From Spirodela intermedia (Eukaryota; Streptophyta; Magnoliopsida; Alismatales; Araceae): a DNA stretch of 64,000 nucleotides. Under the pieces are notes generated by a model. It searched no databases. It saw nothing but the letters and a program-made list of their open reading frames with translations, and was not told the origin of the DNA. The translations under genes and the position numbers were made by a program. This document shows, piece by piece, positions 39,441 through 51,126 of the stretch (position 1 is the stretch's first letter; each line of letters starts with the position of its first letter). The stretch lies in NCBI GenBank assembly GCA_902729315.2, contig LR746272.1, positions 13,158,327 to 13,222,326 on the forward strand, written 5' to 3'.

Positions 39441-40078
39441 AATGAGGGAGTGCTGCAGGAAGCCTCATCCCCAACCAATCAACCCTCCAAGAAAGAAAAT
39501 AAGTCAATGGATTGAAGTACTCGAGGTAGTGGAATGGCAGAGAAAAAGAAAAAAAAAACAGCAGAAGGAGTGAAAGCACCAAAAGGTGCTATGATTTGCC
39601 AAAAAAGAAAAAAGAAAAAAGAAAAAAGAAAAAAGAAAAAGAAAAGGAGAAGATTAGAAATTTTCTATAAAAAAAAAGAAAAAGAAAAAGGGGGAAAGGG
39701 AGAATTGAATCCGTGAGGAAAATGCTACCCTTCAAATCAAGACTATGCTAAAACACTTGCTGAATGGAAAAGATTCGGAGATGAACTAACAAAAAGGAGA
39801 TATTGATACAAAAGCATGAAAAAAACAATTAATAAAAATAGGGAGGGAAATATTTTGACAAGTAATAAAAACATAACCATAGACACTTGTATATACCCAT
39901 CAATGATCCTAATAGATGCCCATCAAGGAGAAAAATCTAAGAAGTCCCAATGCATAAAGGAACAACCTGAACCACATAATTCAATTCACTCCATGACATA
40001 TGTAAAGTTCAGAAGAAAAGAACATATAGGGCCCCAATCTGTACAAACGAGATGACATAACTCCTCCTATCCCTAGGA
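39441..40078. other. A/G-rich spacer with (GAAAAAA)n
   Basis: Purine-only tract at about 39594-39690 with repeated AAAAAAG units. No gene seen. Confidence 0.6.
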
Positions 40079-40310
40079 TGACATCCCCACAATTGAATTT
40101 ATAGAAGAAGAGAGAGAACTTTTAGCCGCACCATTTAAAGATGCCCTAGTAGGCAAATTTACTAGAAATTGCCCACTACTTATAATGATCAGAGACAAAT
40201 TAATAGGGGTGGGAAAGCTTAAAGGAAGAATACATGTCGGAACACTTGATGCCAAACATGTCATCATAAGATTCGAGTTAGAAATAGATTTTCAATTAAT
40301 ATGGAGTTGA
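40079..40310 (+). mobile_element. LINE ORF1 fragment (DUF4283 domain)
   Basis: An open frame without ATG reads LVGKFTRNCPLLIMIRDKLI, VGTLDAKHVIIRFELEIDF and QLIW, the core of the DUF4283 domain that starts ORF1 of plant LINEs. It ends in a TGA at about 40308 just before reverse transcriptase sequence begins. Confidence 0.75.
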
Positions 40311-40317
40311 TCCTTAT

Positions 40318-41070
40318 GGCACATCATGATTAAACTAGACATGGAGAAGGTATATGACTGAATAGAATGCCCTTTCATCATAAAGGTGTTAAAGAAAATT
40401 AGCTTTGTTCCAAAATAGATTGGATGGATAAATAAATCCATCTCCCAAAATCACTTCTCACTCTTAATGGACGGAACCTCATCTAGATTTTTCACAGCTA
40501 GCAGGGGACTTAGACAGGAGGACATCATGTCACCTACATTATTTATCCTGGAAAAAGAAGTCCTAAGTAGATGATTAACATTTCCATATTCCCATAGAAA
40601 AATTAAACCCTAAATAGTAAAGAGGGGTTGCCCTTTGATTACCCACTCTCTTTTTAAATGGCGGCATTGAGTCAATAAGGAATTTGATGAAATTTCTTAA
40701 GAGAATATGAAGGTAGCTCGGGACAAAAAATTGATAAACAAAAATCCTCATTCTACACAGCTAGAAAAGCACCCAACAAAAGGATTATAGGCATTTAGAA
40801 TCTCACTAGCTTTAGTAGAGGACACTTACCTTTCATGTATCTAGTATCCCCAATGTATAAGGGAATTACAAAAAAAAAAATATTTAGAAAATATAGTTAG
40901 TAAAATTAGGGAAAGGTTGAATGGATGGCAAGCTAGGTAAATCTCACCAGGAGGGAAGATAGTGCTGATAAAAGCCCCCACACATTAGGTGGAGACAGAC
41001 CACCTATTATATCTTCTCCCTATGTGGTCATGGTCCTTTTGTTTTTGAGATGAGGAAGTCAAATACTTAA
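40318..41070 (+). mobile_element. LINE reverse transcriptase remnant
   Basis: Blocks in order: MIKLDMEKVYD, IIKVLKKISFVPK, HFSLLMDGTSSRFF, TASRGLRQEDIMSPTLFIL, EKEVLSR, YEGSSGQKIDKQKSSFYTA and FSRGHLPFMYLVSPMYKG. These are the conserved segments of non-LTR (L1-like) plant reverse transcriptases. The YxDD block is missing between LSR and YEGSSGQ; several stops and shifts are present. Confidence 0.9.
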
Positions 41071-41129
41071 GAAAACCCGGAGTCATATATCCACAAAAAT
41101 TACTAGAAAAACTGATGTAGGACTAAACC

Positions 41130-41215
41130 TTGGCAAGCACTAGTCTAGTGGAGCGCTGGTTGACCATTGACATGCCTACCACACGGGTGGCCCTAGCTCA
41201 AATCATGTGTCTTCC
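41130..41215 (+). mobile_element. Possible tRNA-derived SINE head
   Basis: TAGTCTAGTGG fits a Pol III A box, and about 45 bases later GCTCAAATCAT loosely fits a B box. No poly(A) tail or second copy was seen, so this is weak. Confidence 0.25.
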
Positions 41216-41397
41216 ATAGATTTAAATGATTGAAAAAATCAAAGAAAAATCAAAACTAAACAAATGATGATAAGAAAATCATGATTTCTCCACAAATACT
41301 TCTATGATTGATTTAAATTTTGAAATGAAGCTTCTTTATTTATGAATGAATGATTCTTTTAAAATATCATATTCGATAGGAATTGAATTAGAAAATG

Positions 41398-42050
41398 AGA
41401 GTCAAATATTGAAGATGAAAAAGGAACAAAACAATTAAATCAAAACAATATGAGAGATTTTCAAATCGAAGTAATAGAAAATGAAGCTCTTCAGCCCCTC
41501 TAGGGGAAAAGGCACAGAGGGTTGACCAAAGGATAAGAGGCTGCAAGTCAAGGGAGAAGGTTGGAGAGCAATGGAATAAGGAGGAGGATCTCAAAATCAA
41601 CAAGCTACGATCAACAAAGTTTTCTTTACATTTTGAATTTTTATTATTGCCTTAGTTTATTTATTTTTGTTCTTTGGGTGATATACATTGAGCAAAAAGA
41701 ACTTGTTTTCGAATTCATTTAATTTAGGTATTTTTTCTCCTCATTTACTTAGGTGACATACAAGGAAAATAGAAGACTTTCATATTTATTATCAGTTTTC
41801 ATCATTATGAATTTAGTTGAAATTTTGATTATAACTACTTGGAATATCTTTTCTCATCTTTCGGTGATAGAAAAGGAAAGTAAAATAGTTCCAATTGAAA
41901 TTATAAGATTTAATCAAGATTTAATACATTAATTAAAAGTTTTTTTAGTGATATAGGATTTCAATGTGTGACGAACAACAGAGTTCAATCTTAGTTTTAG
42001 AATTTAGTTTTTATCACGAATTTAATTATTTTACTTACCCTTGATTGAAA
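41398..42050 (+). repeat. Dispersed direct repeat, copy 2
   Basis: Pairs with 33009-33560 in the same orientation (see that entry). This copy is about 100 bp longer, with extra sequence near 41418-41449 and around 41600-41690. Confidence 0.8.
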
Positions 42051-42889
42051 AACAAGTATTTCTGCACTCTATTTATTTTATTTTATTTTAGATTTTAGTT
42101 TTAATTATTTCAAAAGATTATACATGTCAATATAAGTCATTCTATTAACAACCACCCTTCTCATCTTTCCATTCTATAATCTCTAATCTATTCTCCTCTA
42201 TTCTTGATTTAATCATAACATCGTTAAAACTTTTTCTTTCTTATTATCTAGAATTGATTAATAATTAAATATAAAAAAAACTAGAGAAAGAGGATATTGA
42301 GTATTGAAGAGAAGATCAGTATTTTGATTGTACTTTAATTTTCTTTGTATCTTTTGATTTGGTGTGAGAAATACCAGGGATAATGAATATTGAGTATAAT
42401 AAACATACAATAGGAATTTTCTTATTTGATTTTGTGTTGAGTTCTTTAATTTATGTTTATTATTATTGATTTGGTATACCTGGTATAAGATCTTTGAAGT
42501 TGGTAATTCATGAATCTATTTCTAAAATAGATATCTGCGTCATAAGTTGAAAAATACTAGAGTAGAAATGAATCATGGTGGTGAAGAAAGATCAGTAAAA
42601 GCACTTAAGAAAGTAAAAAAATGTTTTAATCCTTCATCTTCTGTCGAGATACTTATTGTGAGATTCCACCAAAAATAATTTCAGTATGCAAGCCATGTGA
42701 CAATCAAGCGTCACTATCTAAATCCCCTGAAACTTTTCCGTGGCAAGATGGCGGGCGTGCTCAAGCCCGACAGGGGCTACCAACTCATAACTTAGCCTGG
42801 GACAGGAGGGCTCTCTCGCCCAGTTCTCTAGACAATGATCGCCCTCGTGGAAAGCCTGTAGCCCCGTCGAGGGGGCCAAGGCCGTCCCC
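42051..42889. other. AT-rich repeat edge and desaturase 3' flank
   Basis: To about 42700 it is AT-rich with no coding signal. The last 190 bp turn GC-rich and should hold the desaturase 3' UTR. Confidence 0.55.
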
Positions 42890-44309
42890 TCAGACTTGGG
42901 GACGCATTTTCTCCATATGCGCCCTGGTGGGGAGCCTGACATCGGTGGCTAGAGCCAATGCCTGCAGTAGCCGCACTACGTACCACGTAATGTCAAGCTG
43001 CCACCACTCCAGCCCGTGCCTGGCAGAGTACTCGAACGCGTGATGGTTGTTGTGCCATCCTTCCCCGAAAGCCAGCAAGGCCACCCACCAGTTGTTGCGG
43101 GATAGGTCACCCGTGTTCCAGGCTTGCTGCCCCCAGACGTGGCACGCGGAGTTGACGAGCCAAGTGATATGGTACACGCACACGATCCGCACACCCTGCC
43201 AGAGGAACCGAGGGCATGAATTTGCAGTGCGCGGGAATGATGAGAGACGGGGTCCGATGTCTATTCCGTTTACCATGCCCCAGACGAGGTACGAGTGTCC
43301 GCCAAGCTTGTAGAGGAGAAGCGCGAGTGCCATTGGGTGAAGAACGTAGGTCTGCCGGAGGAAGCGGTAGAATGGCTGCTTCTCAAGGTCTCCCACGTTG
43401 TCACGCTCTCCGCACTGCAGCGCGCGGTTCGTCAGGAACAAGAGTAAGGCTTTTAGTCACAGAAAACGGTGTCTGTCTTTTACCCTTCGAACGATGGAGG
43501 CTGTGTCAAAGAGCCAGCTTACGTGGCTAAACCAGAACCCCTCGAGAGGACTGTGGGGATCCAGGTCTGAGTCACAGTGTTGGTGGTGGAATCGGTGGGT
43601 GCTTACCCAGTCGAGAGGGTTCCCCTGCATTACGTGGCAGAAGAAATCAACCGACGTTTTCATGACCAGAGACATTAGGGGACGGTTGGTGTCGGAGGGT
43701 GTCCTAGCTTAATCGCCAGAGGAGGGACTTCACCTGGAGTGCCTGCACACCGAAGTAGGCGAAGGTGTACTCGAGCCACTTGGGGAGCCTGAAGCTCCGG
43801 TGGGCAAGATTGCGGTGGAAGGAGAGCGTGATGCCCAGCAGTCCAGTCACGATATAGAGCCCTCCCGCCGTCCAGAGCGCACCCCAGCTGAAAGTCCACG
43901 GGGCAAACAGGCAGAGAACGTGCATCGATAGCACCACCGCCGCCGTCCCCACGTCCGAAGCGTTCCATGGCCTCCCCCAGGGCCCCTTCCCCCGTCGTAT
44001 CACCGCCACGTCGGACCAGAGAATCGTACCGACCAGGGACGGCGAGGACAACCCCGCCGTCTCCAAAGGGAGCTCTTCCTCCGTGGCAGCGGCCTCCGCC
44101 CCCAATGAGGTTCGATGACAGCACAGTGCGGCGAACTCGTGTGATCGCGTTCTCCTTAGTGGCAAAATGGCCCTCTCCTCCGCGCGAAGAAAGATAAGAG
44201 GCCTTACCGTCTGCAGCTGCCTCAACTCGCTCCTCGTTGCGGGTGACGAAATCGGTGTTGGAAGAGAGTAGTAGGCGCCCCTGATCTTGGGGTTCGCTAC
44301 CAGAGCCAT
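42890..44309 (-). CDS. Plastid acyl-lipid desaturase, FAD5/ADS type
   Basis: Four exons on the minus strand: 44309-43734, 43624-43484, 43414-43274, 43195-42890, all in phase 0, 387 residues. Residues 1 to about 70 are rich in Ser, Arg and Ala and fit a chloroplast transit peptide. The three iron-binding histidine boxes are present: HRNLAHR (165-171), HRFHHQH (202-208) and HNNHH (334-338). GNPLDWVSTHRFHHQHCDSD and WLVNSACHVWG are family hallmarks. In Arabidopsis FAD5 (ADS3) puts the delta-7 double bond into palmitate on plastid monogalactosyldiacylglycerol; other ADS members desaturate very-long-chain acyl groups, so the exact substrate is inferred from the transit peptide. The gene diverges from PIFI, another plastid protein. 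Confidence 0.94.
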
Positions 44310-44885
44310 CGGGGAGAGGACGGCAGCTAAGACCGAAACAAGGTATTCTCACACACAAACACGCCGGGTCAAGGTGCATCTGACCACTCTTTATTCGCCC
44401 ACATTTGACGTAGAGATAAGCCAGTCGGATATTAGCAGCAGCGAAGGTGGAGATCAGCGAACCCCTGATCTCACAGTTTTGTCTGCTTCCTGATTTCGGA
44501 TAAGTCGTTGACTGGCACGGCGGAGATTGATACCGTTTCCTGCGTCTTTTCGGGCCTCGACCTCACCATCTTGTTTCTACCCCAAGAATCAAGGAAAGAC
44601 CGGGAGAAGAGGAAAGGAAAATATCAGGAACCTCGTCCGTTTGCCTTCTCCATCTTCCTACCCACATGACTGGAGATATTTTCAGATTTTCTCCTCATTC
44701 CTCGGCCTCTTTTTCTCCTCCACAGAAACTAGAAATATCAGGGAAGAAATGGCAGGGAAAGGAGTGAACATCGATACGCACCCTTAGAAGAGTTCGTGTG
44801 GGCAATAGTAATCACCTACCCGAGGACCGAAGGAGGAGCATCGAGACACACGGTGTCCTGGGGTACCAGGAGAGAGAGCAGTCCG
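44310..44885. promoter_or_regulatory. Shared divergent promoter of desaturase (-) and PIFI (+)
   Basis: 576 bp between two start codons pointing away from each other. On the desaturase side an AATAAAG word lies about 80 bp upstream of its ATG, a weak TATA candidate. Nothing clear for PIFI. Confidence 0.65.
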
Positions 44886-47800
44886 ATGGCGGCGACGCCT
44901 GCTGCTTCCCTGCTCTCATCCCCATCACAGTGCTCTTTCGCTTCTCCTATCAGATGTGTCATTCTACCAAGCGGGGGTAGGACAAATTGCTCAGCGGCGT
45001 TAGGTGCGTCGCCTTGTTCTGCTTCGCTTGTTCTTTGTAACTTGAATTTTCCTGTGTGCTTTATGGGGTTCCGATCGTTTCACGGCAATTAACGCTAGAA
45101 GTTGGTCTAGCTTACCCAAAAAAATTCTCTCTTTCTCCTCCAAAACTGGGGCGAAGGATCCTGATGAAACGTCGATCACTTTAGAGCGACATCTAGGACC
45201 CTTTTTGCTATTTCTCCGAGCCCTTGTATCATCTGCACCATCTTCTTGTGTCGTGCTGCCCCACTCTCCTTCCCTTGTATCACCCAATAAGTCTCACATG
45301 CTACCGATGCCTCCCAGGGTGTTCGCCGTGACATAAACTCCAGTGTACAATTAAATTCTCCTGCCGGGGTCAGGTTATCCATCCAGTTCTCATTGGATAT
45401 GATCTCGTTCCCAAACAGATGGCATTTTCGCGCGCAATAACTTGCGTCCGTGTTTTCCGAAGAAGAGGCTTGTGAGGATCAGTCGAAGAATCAATGCTGT
45501 CGCAACGCCAGCTTTGCAGGAACTGAAAGAGTACGCTGTTCTGACAAATATTTAATTTTGCTACAGCATTCTCTGGTGCTTTTTATCCTGATGGATTGAA
45601 TGAGCTTTGCGCACTTATAATTCGTATGGTTAAAGGGCTTTGCCGTCGTACAAATGACACAAAGTACCGTGACATCTGAACCACGGCCACAGTGGTTATT
45701 CGAATCCTCTTGGAGGAGTGGTCTACAATGGGTTATAATTAAGGTTTTCCTCCATGCCCAAAATATGGAGAAGAGATCTTATTTTCATATGTCTCTTATA
45801 TCAGTGCGTTCTTTATTGCGCCTTAATGCGTCTTCGTTGGTCTTACTCCGTTTATCATCCCTGCAAGCACATGCTCGACAAATATAAATTAGCTTCATTG
45901 ATCAACGCAGTAAGTCCAAGCATAGATATACCGAAATGATGTTTCCCTTTTGTTGGCTGGCACGTTTCTGCGATGTAAATTAATAACCATTTCCCATTAT
46001 ATTGTAATGTTTCACCACGTCTACTGTTTCCACCAGATTTCTGTTAGAAGCCATATCCTCCTTTATTTTCAAGAGAAATCGGGTGATGCCATACCCTCGT
46101 ACTTTATCAAGACTAGTGGGGGGTATCATTTTGGCTATCATGTTTGGTGCATCACTGTCCGAGGTTCTGCCTAAAGGTCTCGGAGATGATGTTCCTGACA
46201 CTGAATAACGCGAGGAAGAGGACAGCCTGCAGAGCAGATTCTGAATAAGTTCACAAGCCGGGAAAAATTACCCTCGGGTTTAGTTGCGTTCTTTGCGTGA
46301 TACTTCTCCTAAATCGTCTCTTAACAAGGCTTGCATGTTTCCTGCTCCGTGAGTAGAAGCTGAACAGCCAAAGAAGTCATTTTACACTTTGTCTAACCCA
46401 AAATCTTCTAAGACTTGGCACCATCTTATTCGTTGTTGACCCCATGCAAAACTACAAGAAGAAACTCTTATCAAATCCTAGGAAGCTTATCTTGAGATTA
46501 ATGAGTGCCGGATTATTACGAAAATGCCCAGTGATGCAGCCTAGGCATTCTGTGAATGCCAAGACAGAGCCCCACTGAAGCCCCAGATCAAGCCCAGGGC
46601 TGGGTAAGAGGACCACGTATGTCCGCTCTTTCAGCCTCCTTTTGATGCAACAACCTACCCAAATTGCTTAAGCTGCCGATTTTCATATGTATATTATACC
46701 CATGAATTGGTGACAAAAAAGATTTTCCTGTTGCTGGCAATTAGTAAGTCACGAAGTAGACACTTCCTGGCCGCTGCAAGATCGTTGTACTAATGCTGCC
46801 TCGCTTAGTCACTGATGCTGATATTCTTGTTGACTGCTCATCATGCCCTAGATAAAAAGTTGATAGCCTACTAAATTATTTTGTCCAATCACGAGTTCAT
46901 GTTGCAACCACTTGTCTATTGGGGATTCCCATGTTCTTCTATTGAGTTGTTAAGTCGAACGTAAAATGGAATTTATTAGAGAGAAAAAATATCTGAACAT
47001 ATATGGATCAAAATGAGGAAAAGGAGGATAGTCAAAAGGAGTGCATACCTAAGATGGAGAAAAAAAACAAAATAGGACTAATGTGAGCCGTGAATACACA
47101 ATTCGTTTCGTCCTTGAGCCCTTAGTCCAGCTCCTTCAGTTATCCTCTGTTAACTGATATGAAGTTTGCATATTCCAATATCTGAGTCTTTCCGGATCCA
47201 TTTCGCTCCATCTGCCCTAGTCTTTCTACATATTCTCTCCTATGTCCCCTCTCCATGATAGTACCCATCGCTTTCTTGATTTTCATTAACCTTTGTGTCA
47301 GATTAGCCCATCTTTCTTTTGTTCTTACGATGCCTAAAAATTTCGAAATTTTTTATTCATCATTTCCTTTAAATCCGCATTTTTAGCATCCTCTAGGACC
47401 TTCTTAACTGTTTCAGAATCTTCCTGCATAAAATACAGTATTATTGTTGTATTCTTTTTCACTTACATCTCAACGTTAATCAATAGTGACAGCAAATACC
47501 GTATTCCCTCTCTTGTTCATCTAGCTTATTCTGATTATATCGTTACATCAGCTTCCAATTTCTCTAGGAAGAAAGAAATTAATGATAAAAAGGATTTATG
47601 TGATAAAGTTTACACAGATATAACACGCCAATTAATGATATTATGCAACCTGGTTTTTCTTTGCATTTTATAGATGTATTCTGCCAACTTGGGCTGATTT
47701 CGACATTGGAAGGGCTCCTGTCTATTGGAAAACAACGAATGGACTTCCTCCAATGTCGGTATGTTGGGCAATCAGACTGACATTTGGATTCCTCTTAATT

Positions 47801-49620
47801 TTATTTGTTTTCCCCATTTATGTGGTTGAAGCTTTTACAGGGTGAGAAATTAACACTCTTCTATAATCCTGCGGCAAGCAAATTATTACCAAATGAGGAG
47901 TATGGAATTGCATTCAATGGTATGTGCACGAACGGAAGCTTCACGTTTATGCTCCCTGAATAAATATTCACCGTTTTACGTGAACACTTCAGGGGGTTTC
48001 AATCAGCCCATAATGTGTGGGGGGGAACCAAGGGAAATGACGAGGAAAACTCGAGGAAAAGCTGACCCGCCTATATACTCGATCAAGATATGCGTTCCTA
48101 AGCACGGTTTGTGGCTTCTCATATATTCAATCTGTAGATTTTCTGCCATAAGCTTCCTTCGTATGTATGCTTTGTAGCTCACAGTCTGATTAAACACTTT
48201 TGCAGCTGTGAACTTGATATTTTCTTTCACAAATGGAGCAGAGTGGGATGGGCCTTATAAATTGCAGTTCCGAGTCCTTAAGGGTTGGCAGAACAAACCC
48301 ATCAGCTTCTTCAATGAAGTATGTTTTTACTTCGATTTTTTTTTTTCTTTTGTTTTCTTCAGTGAAAAGAGAACTTGAAACGGTGACCCAATCATATGGC
48401 AAATTTCGAATCATTGGACATAACATGAACTGGAGGCCCCTATTTCCCTTTTTTCTCTGAGTTCATGGGTCACTAAGTATGAGGGTACATATGTGTCTCA
48501 TAGTGTTCAGGAAATACGGCGCATTGAACCTTTAGTTATTGGCCGGACATCCCCAGGCAAATGTGTTGACCTCACTACGAGACCTAGTGATATGGTAAAT
48601 TTGGAAGTATTGGGACCTAGTGAAGATGATTAATTTTCCGTTTTCAAATGTTGGTTCTGGGTGGAAATGAGTTAAAAACTTTCGGTTACTTTTATGGTTT
48701 GTTCCTTCTTGAGAGTGAGTTGGCATGTGCAGTGTCTTTTGGTGACGGGTCATTTAGATGTTCACTTGTTTGATAGACTGGAGACGATGATCTCAGACGA
48801 TTCAGAAAGGTCTGGACATCATATTCCACCTAGATCTTCTCATTTTTCTGTCGCAGAAGGTAGATTGGTAAATCCATGGTTTGGTTTCTTACTTCGCCCC
48901 AAGAATTGATGAATTTTGTAACTTCCCAGTCTGCGCGTTAATTATATCTTCGGTCTCATGTCTCCTGCTTGATGATTTCTTCAATGGCTAAGGTTTGGAT
49001 ATGGCCTTAACTGGCATTTTGAGTGTGTCAGTGAAAAATACTGGCTTACAACAGAGAAGTTAGTTGATGTCACCCGCTGGTGCCCAGGTGATCTGATCGG
49101 GTGATAACCCTCAAATTCTTACATAGTTGGTGCTGAACATGATCAAGTCACGGTCTCTGGTCAACTTGCACAGATATATAAATTTATATACCTGATAAAG
49201 AGCTGCTTTTGTTTAAAACTATCACATTTTAAGATTTATATGAGTCGTATTTATTGTTGCGCACATATCGTATGCAGGCTCTGGCTGAAGAGTTGAGTAA
49301 GGAAGGTGCCTGTGAAAAAGCAATTTTTCCGGATTCGAATGTCGTCATTACAAGATGTGCAATGATTGCCAACTTATCAGCAGAAGGGGTGAGTAGATGT
49401 TTCTTTTCATCATATTTAATGTGCGAGAAGAGTTCAAAAGAGGAAACAATCACCAGCCCGACCAGTATACTTGTTTGACTCGTTGTATGTCGATCAGGGG
49501 AATCGATGCAGCTTGGACCTTGTAGCCGGTTGTATGGATCCAAGTTCGCCATTCTTTAATCCACTCGCCAATGTGGATGATGGATCCTGTCCTCTGGACT
49601 CGGAGACCGAGGATGAGTGA
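44886..49620 (+). CDS. PIFI: PIFI (post-illumination chlorophyll fluorescence increase) protein, chloroplast
   Basis: Exons seen: 44886-45003 (transit peptide, [20 protein letters not shown]), then 47674-47758, 47841-47919, 47993-48106, 48206-48318, 49278-49388 and 49498-49620. The last six join in phase into about 207 residues with [84 protein letters not shown] and [20 protein letters not shown], matching Arabidopsis At3g15840 by memory. PIFI is reported to be needed for NDH-linked non-photochemical reduction of plastoquinone in thylakoids. The first exon ends one base into a codon while the next clear exon needs two, so at least one exon in 45004-47673 is unresolved; 45500-45535 (LQELKEYA in one frame) is a weak candidate. 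Shares its promoter region with the desaturase. Confidence 0.87.
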
Positions 49621-50711
49621 GCTTCCCGGTGTTCATCTGGGGCTGCCGGGGAGCGGACGCTGCAGTGCCCCTTGACGAATTGAAGTTCTACAAAAGAAAG
49701 CAGCACCAGCAAAGGAGCATAGAGGCTGTGTCAGCATCCTGGAACTTGTATAGCTTGTACTTTAGTGGACTGGACCAACGGAGCCAGTGGTGGTAGCATA
49801 TCCCACCCGTTAGCCTCTCACTGAGTATGTCGCCGGCGCCAATGTTCCTCGGGGCAACCCCGGCCGGCGTCCGGGGAACGGAAACACTCGCCTGTTGGCG
49901 ACAAAAGTATGATGCCCAGAGCGCGGCGGCGCACCTGTGGACTCTGCAGAGTCCATAACACGTGGGCCCCAATTTCCTATTTTTCTGCATAAAAGTTCAA
50001 GCTATTGTAAAAACGCCCGGGGTTGTCAGACAAGAGAAACCCCGTGCGGGGACTCGTCGTGGAGTCAACGCTTCAGTCTCCAAAAGCTCTACATACGCAA
50101 GCAAAAGTATCCTCCCTGAACGGCTTCCCGAAGGGGCAGGGTACTGACGTCTCCTCTCGGTGACTTGCCCGTAATCTCGTATAATCCCCCTTTGGCTTCT
50201 AAGAAAGCTCTCAGGATTCAAGGTCGATCGGCCAGCGTAATCGGCACTATTAGTATCGTTAGGCCCGGGGTGGGGGGGAGGTCCTGAGAATGTCTTCACA
50301 GCCTTTTCCCTGCGTCCCTTTTCTCGGGCTTCGTTATTTCTTCCACGACGGGGGAAAGGAGCATCAACTCCGCGAAGGTCTATCTCAAGAAGCGGTAGAG
50401 ATTTATGATGATCTGCGCAATATCCAGATCGCCACAGTAGTGTAAGCTTTTTGGCGAGTTGAGAAGGTGTATGTCGAAGTAAAAGCTGATTACACTAGTG
50501 TGCTCCGCAGTCTCCAGAAAAATGACAATTGGCAAGGCTGTGTAAATAATTTCTTCCCTTCCTCTCGTCCAAAATTGACGCAGACCACCCTGCAATCACA
50601 AAAATCGGCATCCTCTTTTAAAGCTCTCATATACTTAAGATATTGTGACAAAGAAACAAAAGTTTAGTACATCAACTGGTCATCTCTTTTCTATGAGAAC
50701 TAAGATGGATC
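49621..50711. other. Unassigned GC-mixed sequence
   Basis: Starts with the PIFI 3' UTR. Open frames on both strands around 49690-50150 resemble nothing I know; the mixed composition and lack of introns suggest repeat-derived DNA. Confidence 0.4.
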
Positions 50712-51126
50712 TGTTGGAATTAATCTCATCGTGGAAACTTATATATGAATTATATATTATGAAGCTATCATTGAGTTGATCTTTAAGTTGATTCACAAAA
50801 GTTTAAATATTTAAGATTATGGCATCTCTCATAAATATGAGTATAAATATAAATATGTAAAGACTAAGTCTTATTTTAATTTTATAATGGGCTAAAATGA
50901 AAAAGGACATCAAGAGTCAAACCACCCCTTGTCTATAAATAAGAGGTCATAATCTTTATGTCACACGTAAAAAGTCATACTTAGAGCATCTCATCTTTCT
51001 TTGAGTCATTAGACAATTAATTTGTACTGATCAAAAAAGTGAACTCCTTTTTTTAGTCTTTTATGAATTTAAATATGATTTTTTATTTATGCTTATTTGA
51101 TCTTATCATTTTGCATTATTTCAGCA
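50712..51126 (+). mobile_element. LTR, copy 1
   Basis: 415 bp starting TGTTGGAATTAATCTC and ending TTATTTCAGCA. It carries a TATA box (TATAAATA, 50934-50941) and aligns along its length with 53411-53823. Homology goes on past the CA end for about 20 bases. Confidence 0.8.

Noticed and set aside
42718-42942. Short minus-strand frame overlapping the desaturase end
   Set aside because: It lies in the 3' UTR and in a different frame from the desaturase; no family match.
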